64,000 bases of DNA from Zingiber officinale. Lineage: Eukaryota; Streptophyta; Magnoliopsida; Zingiberales; Zingiberaceae. Position numbers and translations under genes: made by a program. Below are positions 25,688 through 36,092 of the stretch, one piece after another. The notes under the pieces are model-generated. The model ran no database searches, had not been told where the DNA came from, and worked only from the letters and a program-made list of their open reading frames with translations. The stretch covers positions 32,120,202-32,184,201 of the forward strand of contig NC_055987.1 in NCBI RefSeq assembly GCF_018446385.1, in the 5' to 3' direction. The number at the start of each line of letters is the position of its first letter. The first letter of the stretch is position 1.

Positions 25688-25752
25688 GACGATGCCTTGC
25701 CAACTCGTTCTCGTCTGCTCACTTGATTCTCCGAGCATCCTCCGTGTCAAGA
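25688..25752 (+). pseudogene. Copied scrap of the helicase gene start
   Basis: About 64 bp closely match 26992-27055, the start-codon region of the DEAD-box helicase gene (GACGATGCCTTGCCAACTC, then TTGATTCTCCG.GCATCCTCCGT). It has the same strand and lies 1.3 kb upstream. It ends abruptly in an AT-rich repeat, so it cannot encode more than a stub. Confidence 0.85.
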
Positions 25753-26022
25753 ATAATTAAGTTTGATTGATAATTTAGTTTGATAAAACAAGCTTATTTG
25801 TTCATTTTATTTTTTTAAATTTATTTATCATATTAATAAGAATTTTATTGATTGACATCATTCACAAGTATTCTTTCTTATTGTTCACGAATTGTTGGCA
25901 ATTCTTGTTTATGAATATTGATTAATTGACCATATATTTAAATTCATTCATTTAATTTAACCAATTATTCAAGCTTATTCAATTAATTAATTATATATAT
26001 ATATTAAATAAATATAAAAAAA
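25753..26022. repeat. AT-rich dispersed repeat, second copy
   Basis: It shares ACAAGCTTATTTGTTCATTTT and the following AT-rich order with about 22430-22590. The family is unknown, and the right part is simple TA-rich DNA. Confidence 0.5.
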
Positions 26023-26034
26023 TTTTACTAATAG

Positions 26035-26390
26035 GGACGGTGGACGCATGATATCTCTAGTTAAGGACAGAGCCAAGGGAGGTGATGGTGGTGCCCCTCA
26101 ATTTTTAAGTATAAGAAGTGTATGATGTATAATAATAGAGTGTGAAAGAGAGACAAATGGAAAGCAACGACACAGTCGCCTTCCCTGAACGTAAACACGT
26201 ACATTTAGTCCCCTCGATATGAAATTCTTGGCTCCTTCTTTGTCTCTAGCGTAATGACCAGAGGTCGATTCTTAGAAACCAATGACTTTGGGTTTATTCT
26301 ATCGTACGCATAACACCTGTGTACCTGCATTTATCTCTTTCTATATCTATGGGAATGACAAAGGGGGGCGTTAAGGTAGTAGATTTATTT
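26035..26390 (+). mobile_element. SINE with a nested insert, target duplication TTTTACTAATAG
   Basis: It is flanked by the 12-bp direct repeat TTTTACTAATAG (26023-26034 and 26391-26402). Its two ends match the SINE at 58181-58375 (minus): GACGGTGGACGCATGATATC at the start, then GGTCGATTCTTAG, GTACCTGCAT and a T-rich end. The middle (26061-26243) does not match and is bordered by CTCTAG on both sides (26055-26060, 26244-26249), so another small element sits inside it. Confidence 0.75.
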
Positions 26391-26402
26391 TTTTACTAAT
26401 AG

Positions 26403-26997
26403 AGTACGGGATGCTTAGTTGAATAGAGGGTAACAAATTTACTATAATATGTCAAGGGATTAATTCTCGATGGTGCATGCCCTCGAAAAAAAATCCCTTC
26501 TGTTCCTAATAAACTAGATGATGGACAATACCTCTCTTTATATAATTTAGAGATGGATCACGAGGTATCTAGATGTAATCACCTACTAAGTCAAATACTA
26601 AGTTGGCCGATGGTTCATTTAACGTCCTAACATAAAATATTTTAAAAAAACTAAAATAAATTTGCTAGGGTCATCTCTCTACCCTTCAATCCTTTTACTA
26701 TAATTTTTAATGTGTTTTAATATCTTCAATTTTGTTTTGTATAGTTTGTATTATGAAAAAAAAATATTTTAATTTAAATTGAATGAAATAAGAATATATA
26801 TTAAATTTAAATATAAAATTGGGTGGATGTTAAAATTTGACATAAAATATACATATATTAAAAGAAAAAAGATTATAGAAGAATTTATAAAACCTTGATA
26901 TCCACAGTGGAGCCGCTACACAATTATATATCCTCCCATTCTAAAACCCTCTTATCTCCCCCCTCTCTGTCAAGTCTCCGGCGGCTAGGGTCGGACG
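26403..26997 (+). promoter_or_regulatory. Upstream region of the helicase gene
   Basis: This is AT-rich DNA with no gene. Just before the start codon it becomes CT-rich (CTCTTATCTCCCCCCTCTCTG), typical of a plant 5' leader. A TATA-like TTATATATCC lies at about 26924, some 75 bp before the ATG. No other regulatory site can be supported. Confidence 0.4.
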
Positions 26998-29900
26998 ATG
27001 CCTTGCCAACTCCTTCCCATCTGCTCGCTTGATTCTCCGGGCATCCTCCGTTTCAATCTCGGGGCATCCATTCTTCGAAGAGCCTTCCCCTTCAAGCTCA
27101 AGTACCTGCCCTTTCCAGCCAAGCCTGCCCGTATTCTCCGTCATAGTAGCGATTCCGTTGGCATCGCACGGAGGAATTCCCTTCGTCTTGATAACTCCAG
27201 ATTCCCTTCGAAGCAGAAATCCTTGGTCAAGGACGACGCGCAACTGGGCGATAGGCAGTTTAAAGAGATGGAACGAGACGGGAAAAGGAGCAGCCGGGGG
27301 AAAAATAAGATCGCTTTGGGGGATGGAAAGATAAATCCAAAGGCGTCAGTGCAGGATACCATCTTTTCAAAGAGGAGTGACGACAGTTCCAAGTCCTTGC
27401 AAGTGATCAGCAAAGGGAGGGGAAAAAGAACCTTGGATGGATCTGGAGGGCGAGCTTCTAAAATTTTTCCCTCCAAGAGGAGAGTTTCAACTCAGCTTGG
27501 GGAGGAAGATGAAGGTGAAGACTGGAATAGTGATTCCCATCCGAAATTTACTGCACCTAGTAACAGTGCCCAACTGAAAAAGGGAAAATCTGTTAATGCT
27601 GTCTGCGCTGTGTCTCCTATAATTTCAGCATCTGAAGATGAGTCTTACCTAAGCGAGACCAGGTAAAAGTTCTTGGAAACTAATACTATAGGAGGTTCAT
27701 TGCTGACAAACATAATTTTGGCAATGTTTGAACTGCTAGAAGAAGTCTCTTGTGGACGTTTTTCATTTGCACGTTCCTTTTATAATATTGTGATTGTTTT
27801 TCTCTCAAAGTTGTTTTACTTTGCGTATGTAACATAGTGTTTGTTTTCTACTCAAAGTTAATGTACGCTGGTTATATAATACATTGATTGTTTTCCCCTC
27901 AAAGTTGCTCTTTTTCTACTACAGGTTTGAACATTGTTCTCTTTCTTCTTTGTCACTTAAGGGAATAAAAGATGCCGGTTATGTGAGGATGACAATGGTG
28001 CAGGAAGCAACACTTCCCTTGATCCTTCAAGGTCAGTTAGCTATATTGTGGCCTTAAGTACCAATGTATGATGCATCCAGTAGGTGTTATGGTTTTTTAA
28101 CAAGGCTGATCAATGGTGAAATGCCCAATCCAATAATTTTAGATTTACTTCGCTATAGTGGTATTGGTATTGTTTTGGTAGTAGGTGGTACCACTGTTGG
28201 TAATCCCATAGATATAGTTCTTATGCCCAATGTTTTAGAAATCCCTTGCTAGGACCACCATTTCATTGTTCAAATATATGCTAAGCCAAGGAGAATTTTT
28301 CCCCTTATTCACCAACTACATTCTATGTCACGAGTTATTAATCATGTTTCTGTTTTTGTGCTTCTGAGAATTTAGTTGCTAATGTTTAAACAATTAGTTG
28401 GCACACTGATTACTTTCTGGCATGATAGTTAAAATTGGAATTTCGGTTCCTTCTGGAAATAAATGACATCTAGTAAACTTTATTCAAATCTACTCCAGAT
28501 CAATTGCTGCATATTTTTCCCTCAAACTCCCCATATCCGCTTGCCATGCAGATGATGATCCTTTCCTGTTCTTAATGTAGGCAAAGATGTTCTAGCAAAG
28601 GCAAAAACTGGAACTGGAAAAACTGTCGCATTTCTAGTATGGCCTTACAGGATCAAAATATCTGATTATGATCCACTTGATGCATTTTTGATTACTTGTT
28701 TATTTTTTGTCTTTCTTTCTTTTTAGACGAGTGCATTTCCCCAATTTTACCATCTGCAAGTTGTTTCTTTGCAGCTTCCTGCGATTGAGGTTATTTCAAA
28801 ATTACCTACATTTGACCTTGATAGAAAAAGGCCTTCCATTAATGTGCTCGTCATTTGCCCAACACGAGAACTTGCATTGCAAGCCGCTGCAGAGGCTGAT
28901 AAACTCTTGAAGTATCATCCTTCTATTGGTGTACAAGCAGTAATAGGTGGTACACGACTTACACAAGAACAAAGACACATGCAAGCAAATCCTTGCCAGG
29001 TGAAATTCCTAATGCTCACTGATAAATGTGAATGCATATCTGTAATATCCCATTGGCAGTGTTTATGCTAATAAGTGTTAGTCTAATAGATTCTGATTGC
29101 TACTCCTGGAAGACTCAAAGACCATATCGAAAACACAACAGGATTTGTCAGTCGGCTAAATGGTGTGAAAATTCTTGTTCTTGATGAAGCAGATCGTCTA
29201 TTGGATATGGGATTCCGCAAGGACATTGAGAGAATTATTTCTACAGTTCCAAAACAACGACAAACACTTCTATTTTCTGCAACCATACCAAATGATGTAT
29301 GTTTATGGCAGTTATATCTTTAGTTTTCATTCTTACAATGGGATTTTTATTGAATAATCATGTTTGCATCTAGGTTCGTCAAATTTGTCATATTTCCTTG
29401 AAAAAGGACTACAAATTCATCAGCACTGTGGAAGAGGGTAGTGAAGAGACGCACTCACAGGTACTTTTCTTCTCATAAACATGCAATAGATAATTTGTTG
29501 CTATAATTTCATTTAATTAATTTGTCCTTATGATCAGGTGAAACAAATGCATCTGATTGCTCCATTGGAAAAGCACTTCTCAATTCTTTACTGTATACTG
29601 AAAAAGCATATTTCAGAGGATTTCGATTACAAGGTAATTAATAATCCGGCAAACCTTTCACTTGCCTTGTATCTTATCTAGTCATTTTTTTCATCATCTG
29701 GCATGTCACGAACTTGTAGGTTATTGTATTTTGTACCACTGCAATGTTGACAAAGCTTGTAGCTGACCTACTTTCTAAATTGCATTTGAATGTGCGTGAA
29801 ATCCATTCAAGAAAATCACAAAGTTACAGAACCAAAGTCTCTGAAGAGTTTAGGCAATCAAAAGGGCTCATTCTTGTGAGTTCGGATGTGTCTGCTAGAG

Positions 29901-32785
29901 GTGTTGATTACCCAGATGTTACCCTTGTTGTACAGGTAAATTGTAGACCTAAATTTTCTATTTACTTTGCTTGTATAACAGTTAATTAAACTTATATTTG
30001 TCTTGTTATGATGATAATGTTGCTCAAGTCACATTTCTTGTAGGTTGGACTCCCTTCAGATAGAGAGCAGTATGTACATCGACTTGGTAGAACAGGCCGG
30101 AAAGGTAAAGAAGGAAAAGGTGTGCTGATGCTAGCACCATGGGAAAGTTTCTTTTTGACAACTATCAAAGATTTGCCAATAACAGAGGCATCACTACCTT
30201 CCATTGATCCCAACGCTGCAAGACAAGTGAGTATCAAACAATGTACATGAAGTGTTATCTTAGTAACAGAGTGAAGTATGGTGATATTCTGTGAGCTTAA
30301 CATGTGAAGTATATACTAGAATTCTGAAAATGTTGCCCCCTCAACTTCCCCTAGTTTAAATCTGAGTTGTTAATTGATTATTATTAGACATAATTAATCT
30401 GAGTTTAACATGTGAAGTTTATACTAGAATTCTGAAAATGTTGCCCCCTCAACTTCCCCTAGTTTAAATCTGAGTTGTTAATTGACTATTATTAGACATA
30501 ATTAATTGAGTAATTATCAAAGATAATCAAGGAGCTATTTAACAATATAATTATTTGATTAAAATCATTTAGTTGTGGCGAGTGCCTGAATTAGCGAATG
30601 GAAATAACTCCAGTGGGTGGGATTTGAAACGATTTTCACTTATGGCTGAGGTTTGATTTGTTTTTAATGGTCTGGAATGTAGTTCCAACTGGGGGCTTGA
30701 TCTGTTTTGTTTAAATTTAATTTTCATCATGCGGGAGGAGATGAGGCACAGTCAAGTTTAATTGCTGGATTGTAATTAATTAGTGGTTGGTGTTCTTTCC
30801 TCAAAATGGACTGGACCATATTTTTGAAGTGAATGTTGCGACCTGTTTCAATTAATCGATTTAATTTCAGTCGCTTATATCAATTACTTGGGATGCTAGT
30901 TCTTATTTATGCTGTTGGAATTGCATGACATGGTCTAACTGTGTAAGGCTAGGTACTATTTTATTTTTTGGTTTAGGCATATGTAATTGGAGACTGGCAC
31001 TTTAGTGGCATGTGAAATAGTAGAATGTATTGAGTTTCATGCGATGGGAGGAGATGGTGTAAGTCATGATAGTATATCAGAGTTATTTCGATGGCTTTTG
31101 TCAAATTGAGGTCAGGTTGTATTTTGATAGTAGTGGATGAAGAGTAATGAGTTTAGGATCAATCCTGAATCCTGATTAGCTTTGATTTAATTGGGGGTTG
31201 AATAAATCCAAATGAGATTTCACTGGTATTTCTTGCCCCATCACTTGATCTTATTCAAGAGGGAAAAGGAACATGAACTAATCCTTCTAGGGAGCATATT
31301 TGAGAGAGCTTTGAATTCATGCTCAGCTATTTTCCATGAAATAGAGGTACTATGTCACAAGAGGGAAACAACCTCCAAAGGGTTTTCTAGAGTCCATGTA
31401 GGTTATTGGAGAGGCTGATAACATCAAGGAGGCATGCAACTTTGTGTGGAAGTGTAAATTTTGAGGATAATTTCCAACTCAAGCAGGTCCTTTCATTCTC
31501 CTTTTGAAATCCATGATAATAATTTTTATTCTGGACTCCTGTTTCAATCCCACTGTTGGTTTAAGAGAGGTTGCATGACGGAGTTGAGGGAAAATTGAGT
31601 AGACAGAAAAGAATTGGGTTTCAAGATGAAACAAAACAATTCAATGAATCTCAGCCAATATAACATAGTAGAGTATCCTCATTTGCACTAAATTGTGATC
31701 CTAGAGGAGAGGGTTCAGTACTAGAGGAGAGTAGAGATTAAGAGGGAGTCTATTCCCTATAACGGTAGAGTCTCTGTTGTCTCTTGGATTTGAGTTGTAC
31801 CTATTTTGTTTGCAACTCCCTGTCAATTGAATCTTGAGAATTTCTTATGAATCTTAGCAACATTTTAGTTATGAGAATGAGTTCGACAATTTATTTGGGT
31901 TGTACCTGAGTAATTGCGAAAGGGATTTTGTAGAATGTGCTTCTTTTTCTGCAGGAATTTTCTGGAAATAGTTTATTATTCAATTTTTTTGTGATTTGTG
32001 AACTTGCAGAAAAGTTGTAAAATTTTTTGTATACTGACCTAGGAAATTGATTAAATTTTAAAAATCCTTCAATATGTATGCTAAATATAAACACAACCAT
32101 GAAGTCACTGTTGCTCTGAGATCTCTGCTATGCTGGTGTTTTTGGTGTACAAGTCATCGTTGAGATATCTTATGAGCGGTATTCTGATATGTGGTTATGA
32201 TTTGCTGTCTAGAGTATTTTACTTTAGTTTTTACAAGACTGAGCATCATCTTTGGATTACAACACTGGTTGCTCCGTAGGGGGGAGGTCATCCCCCCTTG
32301 CAGAATGCACTCACCCATAGTGGTGTGACAGGAAAAAGTACAGAAGAAATATTGTGAAAAATTACAAGTAGGATGAGCCTCAGGTTTATCAATCACTGTA
32401 AGATCCTAGAAACAGTTTGAATACGTCAGGACAATTCTAGACATTGAGGCTTATTGTTAGCTCAGATGGCATGTAATGAATTTATTTATTTATGTTTGGT
32501 ATTTTTCAAGTATAGTATTTGTCTTCTCTAACACACTTGAATCTTGTGTTTGTACAGGTAGAGCAGGCTGTGAAACTGGTCGACATGAAGAACAAAGAAT
32601 CGGCATATCAAGCGTGGCTTGGTTACTATAACTCAGACAAGAATATCGGTAGAGATAAGTCTAAACTCGTGGAACTTGCAAATGAGTTCAGTCGAAGCCT
32701 AGGCCTCCGAGATCCTCCTGCAATACCCAAGCTTATCCTTAGGAAGATGGGACTCCATAATGTGCCTGGCCTGCATTCCAAGTGA
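26998..32785 (+). CDS. DEAD-box ATP-dependent RNA helicase (RH25/RH26/RH31-like), ten exons
   Basis: Exons: 26998-27662, 27925-28031, 28581-28636, 28775-28999, 29090-29296, 29374-29460, 29538-29633, 29720-29935, 30044-30226, 32558-32785. All introns are GT-AG and the frame is continuous, giving 689 residues. Motifs in order: Q motif with Q248, motif I AKTGTGKT (265-272), PTREL (305-309), TPGR (356-359), DEAD (383-386), SAT (414-416), ARG in motif V (540-542), HRLGRTGR (565-572). The enzyme unwinds RNA using ATP. The first 50 residues have many Arg and Lys and no acidic residue apart from one Asp, so mitochondrial or plastid import is likely; the closest plant relatives are of this kind. Residues 60-220 are a charged, low-complexity spacer. 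The last intron is 2.3 kb and holds a 108-bp tandem duplication. The start was chosen as the first ATG in the open frame after a CT-rich leader. No damage is seen. Confidence 0.93.
30293..30508 (+). repeat. Tandem duplication in helicase intron 9
   Basis: Two 108-bp copies (30293-30400 and 30401-30508) are almost identical, for example TTAACATGTGAAGT then ATGTTGCCCCCTCAACTTCC in both. It lies within the intron, so it does not change the protein. Confidence 0.93.
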
Positions 32786-33250
32786 CAAACTCTATATGCT
32801 GCTGACTTGGGATATATATTTATTTTTTTCCAGTTCTTTTCATTGTTAATGTAGTAGGCGGTACCTGCCCTGGTTCTTGAACGTGTTATTGTTCTGAGCA
32901 ACAATTAAGTTTCCACTAGGAAAGTCATACAATTAGTTGGTTGTCATTCAAAGTTTTGTACCTGATTCGATCTGTGAATCGATGGCCTTTTGCGCTCCCT
33001 GAAACGTAAAATCTAACATATCTATCCAAAAACTGTAAGATTGGCAGTTCGGGAGATTAAATAAGGGGTGGGGAACAGCTGAGCGGATACATAAATGCAT
33101 AGATGGTACTCGGACAACCATCAATTAGTTCGCCGTGCCCCCCTGCCTGGCGTAGCAGAGTTTGTTCTACTGTGATAGTACTGTAGAAAAAGTTATGGAC
33201 CAAGGCATAACATACGATAGATTCACAGTTGGTGAAAAATACATATAAGG
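32786..33250 (+). other. 3' flank of the helicase gene
   Basis: This is the 3' untranslated and intergenic stretch. I see T-rich DNA after the stop but no clear canonical AATAAA signal, and no other gene. Confidence 0.4.
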
Positions 33251-33470
33251 GGCTATTTGATTTACTCTCTTCTAGTAATGGGACAGCCTGGGAGGGGGAT
33301 ATATATATATGAGCTAGATTTTTTATATCAGGTGGGACAATGTAAAAAAAAGATGGGAAGAGGCTATTTGATTTACTCTCTTCTAGTAATGGGACAGCCT
33401 GGGAGGGGGATATATATATGAGCTAGACTTTTTATATCAGGTGGGACAATGTAAAAAAAGATGGGAAGAA
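33251..33470. repeat. Tandem duplication, 111-bp unit
   Basis: Two nearly identical copies start at 33251 and 33362 (GGCTATTTGATTTACTCTCT). Each holds a short TA run that differs in length between copies. No coding content. Confidence 0.92.
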
Positions 33471-33612
33471 AAATTAGCTTATAGAAAATAAGTTTAATTT
33501 TTTTCGTATTGCCTTTACTTTTTATTTTTATATAGGACAAGATTTTAATATTTTTATAATTTTATATATTTTTAGGAAAAATTGCACATCTGGTTCTGTG
33601 TGCAGACTATTA

Positions 33613-33743
33613 ATTTAATTCTTTATATCATATATTACCGATAAAAATAAATATATTTAATTTTAGCCAAAAGACTGCTCATAAATTAGGTAAGCGTACG
33701 TAAGACCCATGCAATAATGCAATGCTAGGGTGATACTCAAGAG
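33613..33743 (-). pseudogene. Further U2 snRNA-derived pieces
   Basis: On the minus strand, 33743-33694 repeats the 3' part of U2 (CACCCTAGCATTGCATTATT, GCATGGGTC). From 33677 to 33613 the sequence follows the U2 5' region (CTTTTGGCTAAAATTAAA ... TATC.GGTAATATATGATAT). The 3' piece comes before the 5' piece, so this is a scrambled or tandem arrangement. Highly diverged. Confidence 0.6.
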
Positions 33744-33763
33744 ACCACTCATAAATTGGGTAA

Positions 33764-33930
33764 GGGTGCGGAAGATCCATATAATAATGCAATGCTAGGG
33801 TGATGCTCGAGAATCCTAGCAACAAGCCAAGCTCAAGAATTCTAATAGCAAGCTACTGTAACGGACTCCTTCTTATAAAAATTTAATTTAATATTATACT
33901 TGATCTTAGCTAAAAAGTCGAGAAAAGTAT
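33764..33930 (-). pseudogene. U2 snRNA pseudogene with internal deletion
   Basis: Read on the minus strand it begins ATACTTTTCTCGACTTTTTA then GCTAAGATCAAGT, the 5' end of U2 (AUACCUUUCUCGGCCUUUUGGCUAAGAUCAAGU) with several changes. It then jumps to ATATTAAATTAAATTTTT and the 3' half (GTCCGTTACAGTAGCTTGCT, CATCACCCTAGCATTGCATT, ending near GCACCC). The central part with the Sm-upstream stem is missing. No plant snRNA upstream element (RTCCCACATCG) is seen before it, so it is unlikely to be transcribed as U2. U2 family features are recalled from memory, not aligned. Confidence 0.75.
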
Positions 33931-34839
33931 GCTTTCTAATATCACTAACCCAAGATATTTCTAAAAATTTCTCTGCTCATAATGTTGTCAATTCTAAGAT
34001 GTGGAACTAAAAAGAATTCTAGATTTCTAATTGATTAATAAGAAAAATTCTCAATAATATAACACAGCTAAGTCTCGAACTCTAGATCTCTGATTGATTA
34101 ATGAAAAAAATTCTAGAAGTTTCTCTGCTCGTAATGTTGCCAATTCTAAGATGTGGACTAAAGAGAATCGTGCAGAGCAACAAGACAAAGATGCACAAAA
34201 GGAGAGCAAACACGAGGAAGGAGAAGAAGAGAAAGAAAAAGAGTTAACGTGGTTTGGCGGTCTGCCTACACAAAAACGGTCGAAGCTTTATTAGAATTCT
34301 CTCTACACGAAAGAATCACATCTAATGATTTTTGTGTTGTTGTTGTTATCCAATTCATGTCGAGATTTACTCCTACCACGCTCTTGGTTACTATTTACCA
34401 CAAGTCCTCCTTGAGAAATTTCATCGCTTGTTTTTTTCCTTTGGTGAAAACCTAGCAACGCACTTGTGATCTTTTCCAATTTGAGAGCTTCCTTACCCCA
34501 CATCAAAGTAGTAACCAAATTCTCGTACGTAGGAGATGAAGGTAGAGAATTCAACAACATCAGTGCCTTGTCTCCGTCTTCGATCTTCACATCAACCCGC
34601 TTTAGATCACTTATAATATGGTTGAATACGTTGATGTGCTGGCTCAGATTGGTTCCTTCTATCATCTTCAACCCGAATAATTTCTGCTTAAAATACAGCT
34701 TGTTTGTTAATGACTTTGACATGTACCGACTTTCCAACTTTTGCCAAACTACCACCGGTGACTCGTCATCCATGACATGATACATCACATCATCCATAAG
34801 ACAAAGCCTGATTGTTGATACTGTCTTCGCCTGAAGTTC

Positions 34840-35887
34840 TGTTGGTGCGATTAGCATTAACGATTTAACCCAGGTTTTGATGAATGACAAATCAGGTTAA
34901 GTTAGTTTGTTGTTGTCTAACACTCTGATCGAGTGTGTAGGAGAAGTCCAGACAGGTCGACGGGCTGACCGGATGTCTGGCACGAAGCCCAGCTAGGTCG
35001 ACGGGCTGACCGGATAGCTGGCGAGAAGTCCAAGCGGGTCGACGGGCTGACCGGACGCTTGGTGAGAAGTCCAGCTAGGTCGACGGGCTGACCGGATAGC
35101 TGACACGAAGTCTAGACGGGTTGACGGGCTGACCGGACGTCTGGCAGGTAAGTGAGGTAAGTCACTGGAGGGGAGTGACTGCGAGGACGCATTCCCGGGA
35201 AGGGAACATTAGGCGTCGATCCGGCTTAGATCCATTTTGGATATCTAAGTCGAGATCGTGACTAGATTCCGGTCTCGGAAAGACGGAATCTAAGTCATAC
35301 TTTTTCTGTTAATTCATTGTGCTGTGTTGCAGGGTATATTTTGCCTCGGACTAACCTTGTTTTGCAGGAGAAGGAATCTCTGGAAAAAGGTGGTCTGGGC
35401 GCCCGGAGGCAAGTTTTATCCTCTGCGTCGCCTTGCCACGTGGAGCATCTTGACTGGACTTGCCACGTCGCACCAGGGCGCCCGGAAGGGATCCAGGCGT
35501 CCGGAGCAGCATATAAAAGAAGCCCCAGGGGTGGAGCTTCTAAAGTACATCTCTCAGAATTCCCAGATTGCTTTGCTGCTCTGTGCTCCAGCGACGCTAA
35601 CAAAGCTCCGACAACGCGCCCTTGCTCTTTAAGTTTTCTTTTCTGTCGGTACAGCTTTGTGTTTTGTTTCATTAGCATTTCTTGTACTCTTTTTGTAATC
35701 ACATTCGAATTGCTAGTGATTGCCCAACGAAAGTGGTCAAGGACCACGGGACTTCGAGTAGGAGTCGTCACAGGCTCCGAACGAAGTAAAATCAATTGTG
35801 TTCATTTACTTTTCCGCTGCGTACTTTTACACTCGAGTTTTCGAATCGATATTCACCCCCCCTCTATCGAACGATCACGGTCCAACA
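34840..35887 (+). mobile_element. Solo LTR of the SIRE-like family
   Basis: The 1048-bp LTR starts TGTTGGTGCGATTAGC and ends GGTCCAACA. It is flanked by AGTTC on both sides (34835-34839 and 35888-35892), a perfect 5-bp target duplication. It resembles the LTRs at 46366 and 54860. It carries a 41-bp hairpin array near its start and a GGGCGCCCGG box at about 35397. A TATA-like CATATAAAAGAAG lies at about 35510. The 195-residue frame across it is an accident of LTR sequence. Confidence 0.92.
34948..35144. repeat. Hairpin-forming 41-bp tandem array, five units
   Basis: Left arms start at 34948, 34989, 35030, 35071 and 35112, exactly 41 bp apart. Each unit is a 7-base arm, GGTCGACGGGCTGACCGGA (GGTTG... 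in the last unit), then the complementary arm. Arm pairs are CCAGACA/TGTCTGG, CCAGCTA/TAGCTGG, CCAAGCG/CGCTTGG, CCAGCTA/TAGCTGA and CTAGACG/CGTCTGG. Three pairs are perfect and two have one mismatch or wobble. Inside, GGTC and GACC can also pair. Confidence 0.95.
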
Positions 35888-36092
35888 AGTTCTTCCCAAT
35901 CTGATCTCTCCATGCTTTCTAGTTTTCTTTCTCCTAGTGCCTTCACCATGCCTTGTTGCACCAATAAGTCCTTGACCCTTATCTACCATAATCCAAAGTT
36001 TTCGATTCCGTCAAATTTCACCATATCAAACTTCGCAGAAGTTACCCCTGACATGTTGAAGAAATCCGCTAAAAACCTGTAGCTCTGATACC

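Larger units (their letters stand above)
34300..36092 (-). mobile_element. gag part of the TNT1-like fossil, split by a solo LTR
   Basis: The gag is of the UBN2 type: words such as VVVWQKLESRYMSKSLTNKL and KLFGLKMIEG are typical of TNT1-like gag. The primer-binding site lies at its upstream end. The solo LTR at 34840-35887 interrupts it. Confidence 0.8.

Noticed and set aside
27141-27476. 111-residue minus-strand frame
   Set aside because: It is antisense to helicase exon 1 and has no recognisable content.
34948-35144. CRISPR-like regular array
   Set aside because: The 41-bp period is exact, but there are no unique spacers, the units are hairpins inside a plant LTR, and the DNA is eukaryotic.
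35317-35904. 195-residue plus-strand reading frame
   Set aside because: It runs through the SIRE-type solo LTR and out across its boundary; the LTR structure and target duplication explain the sequence.
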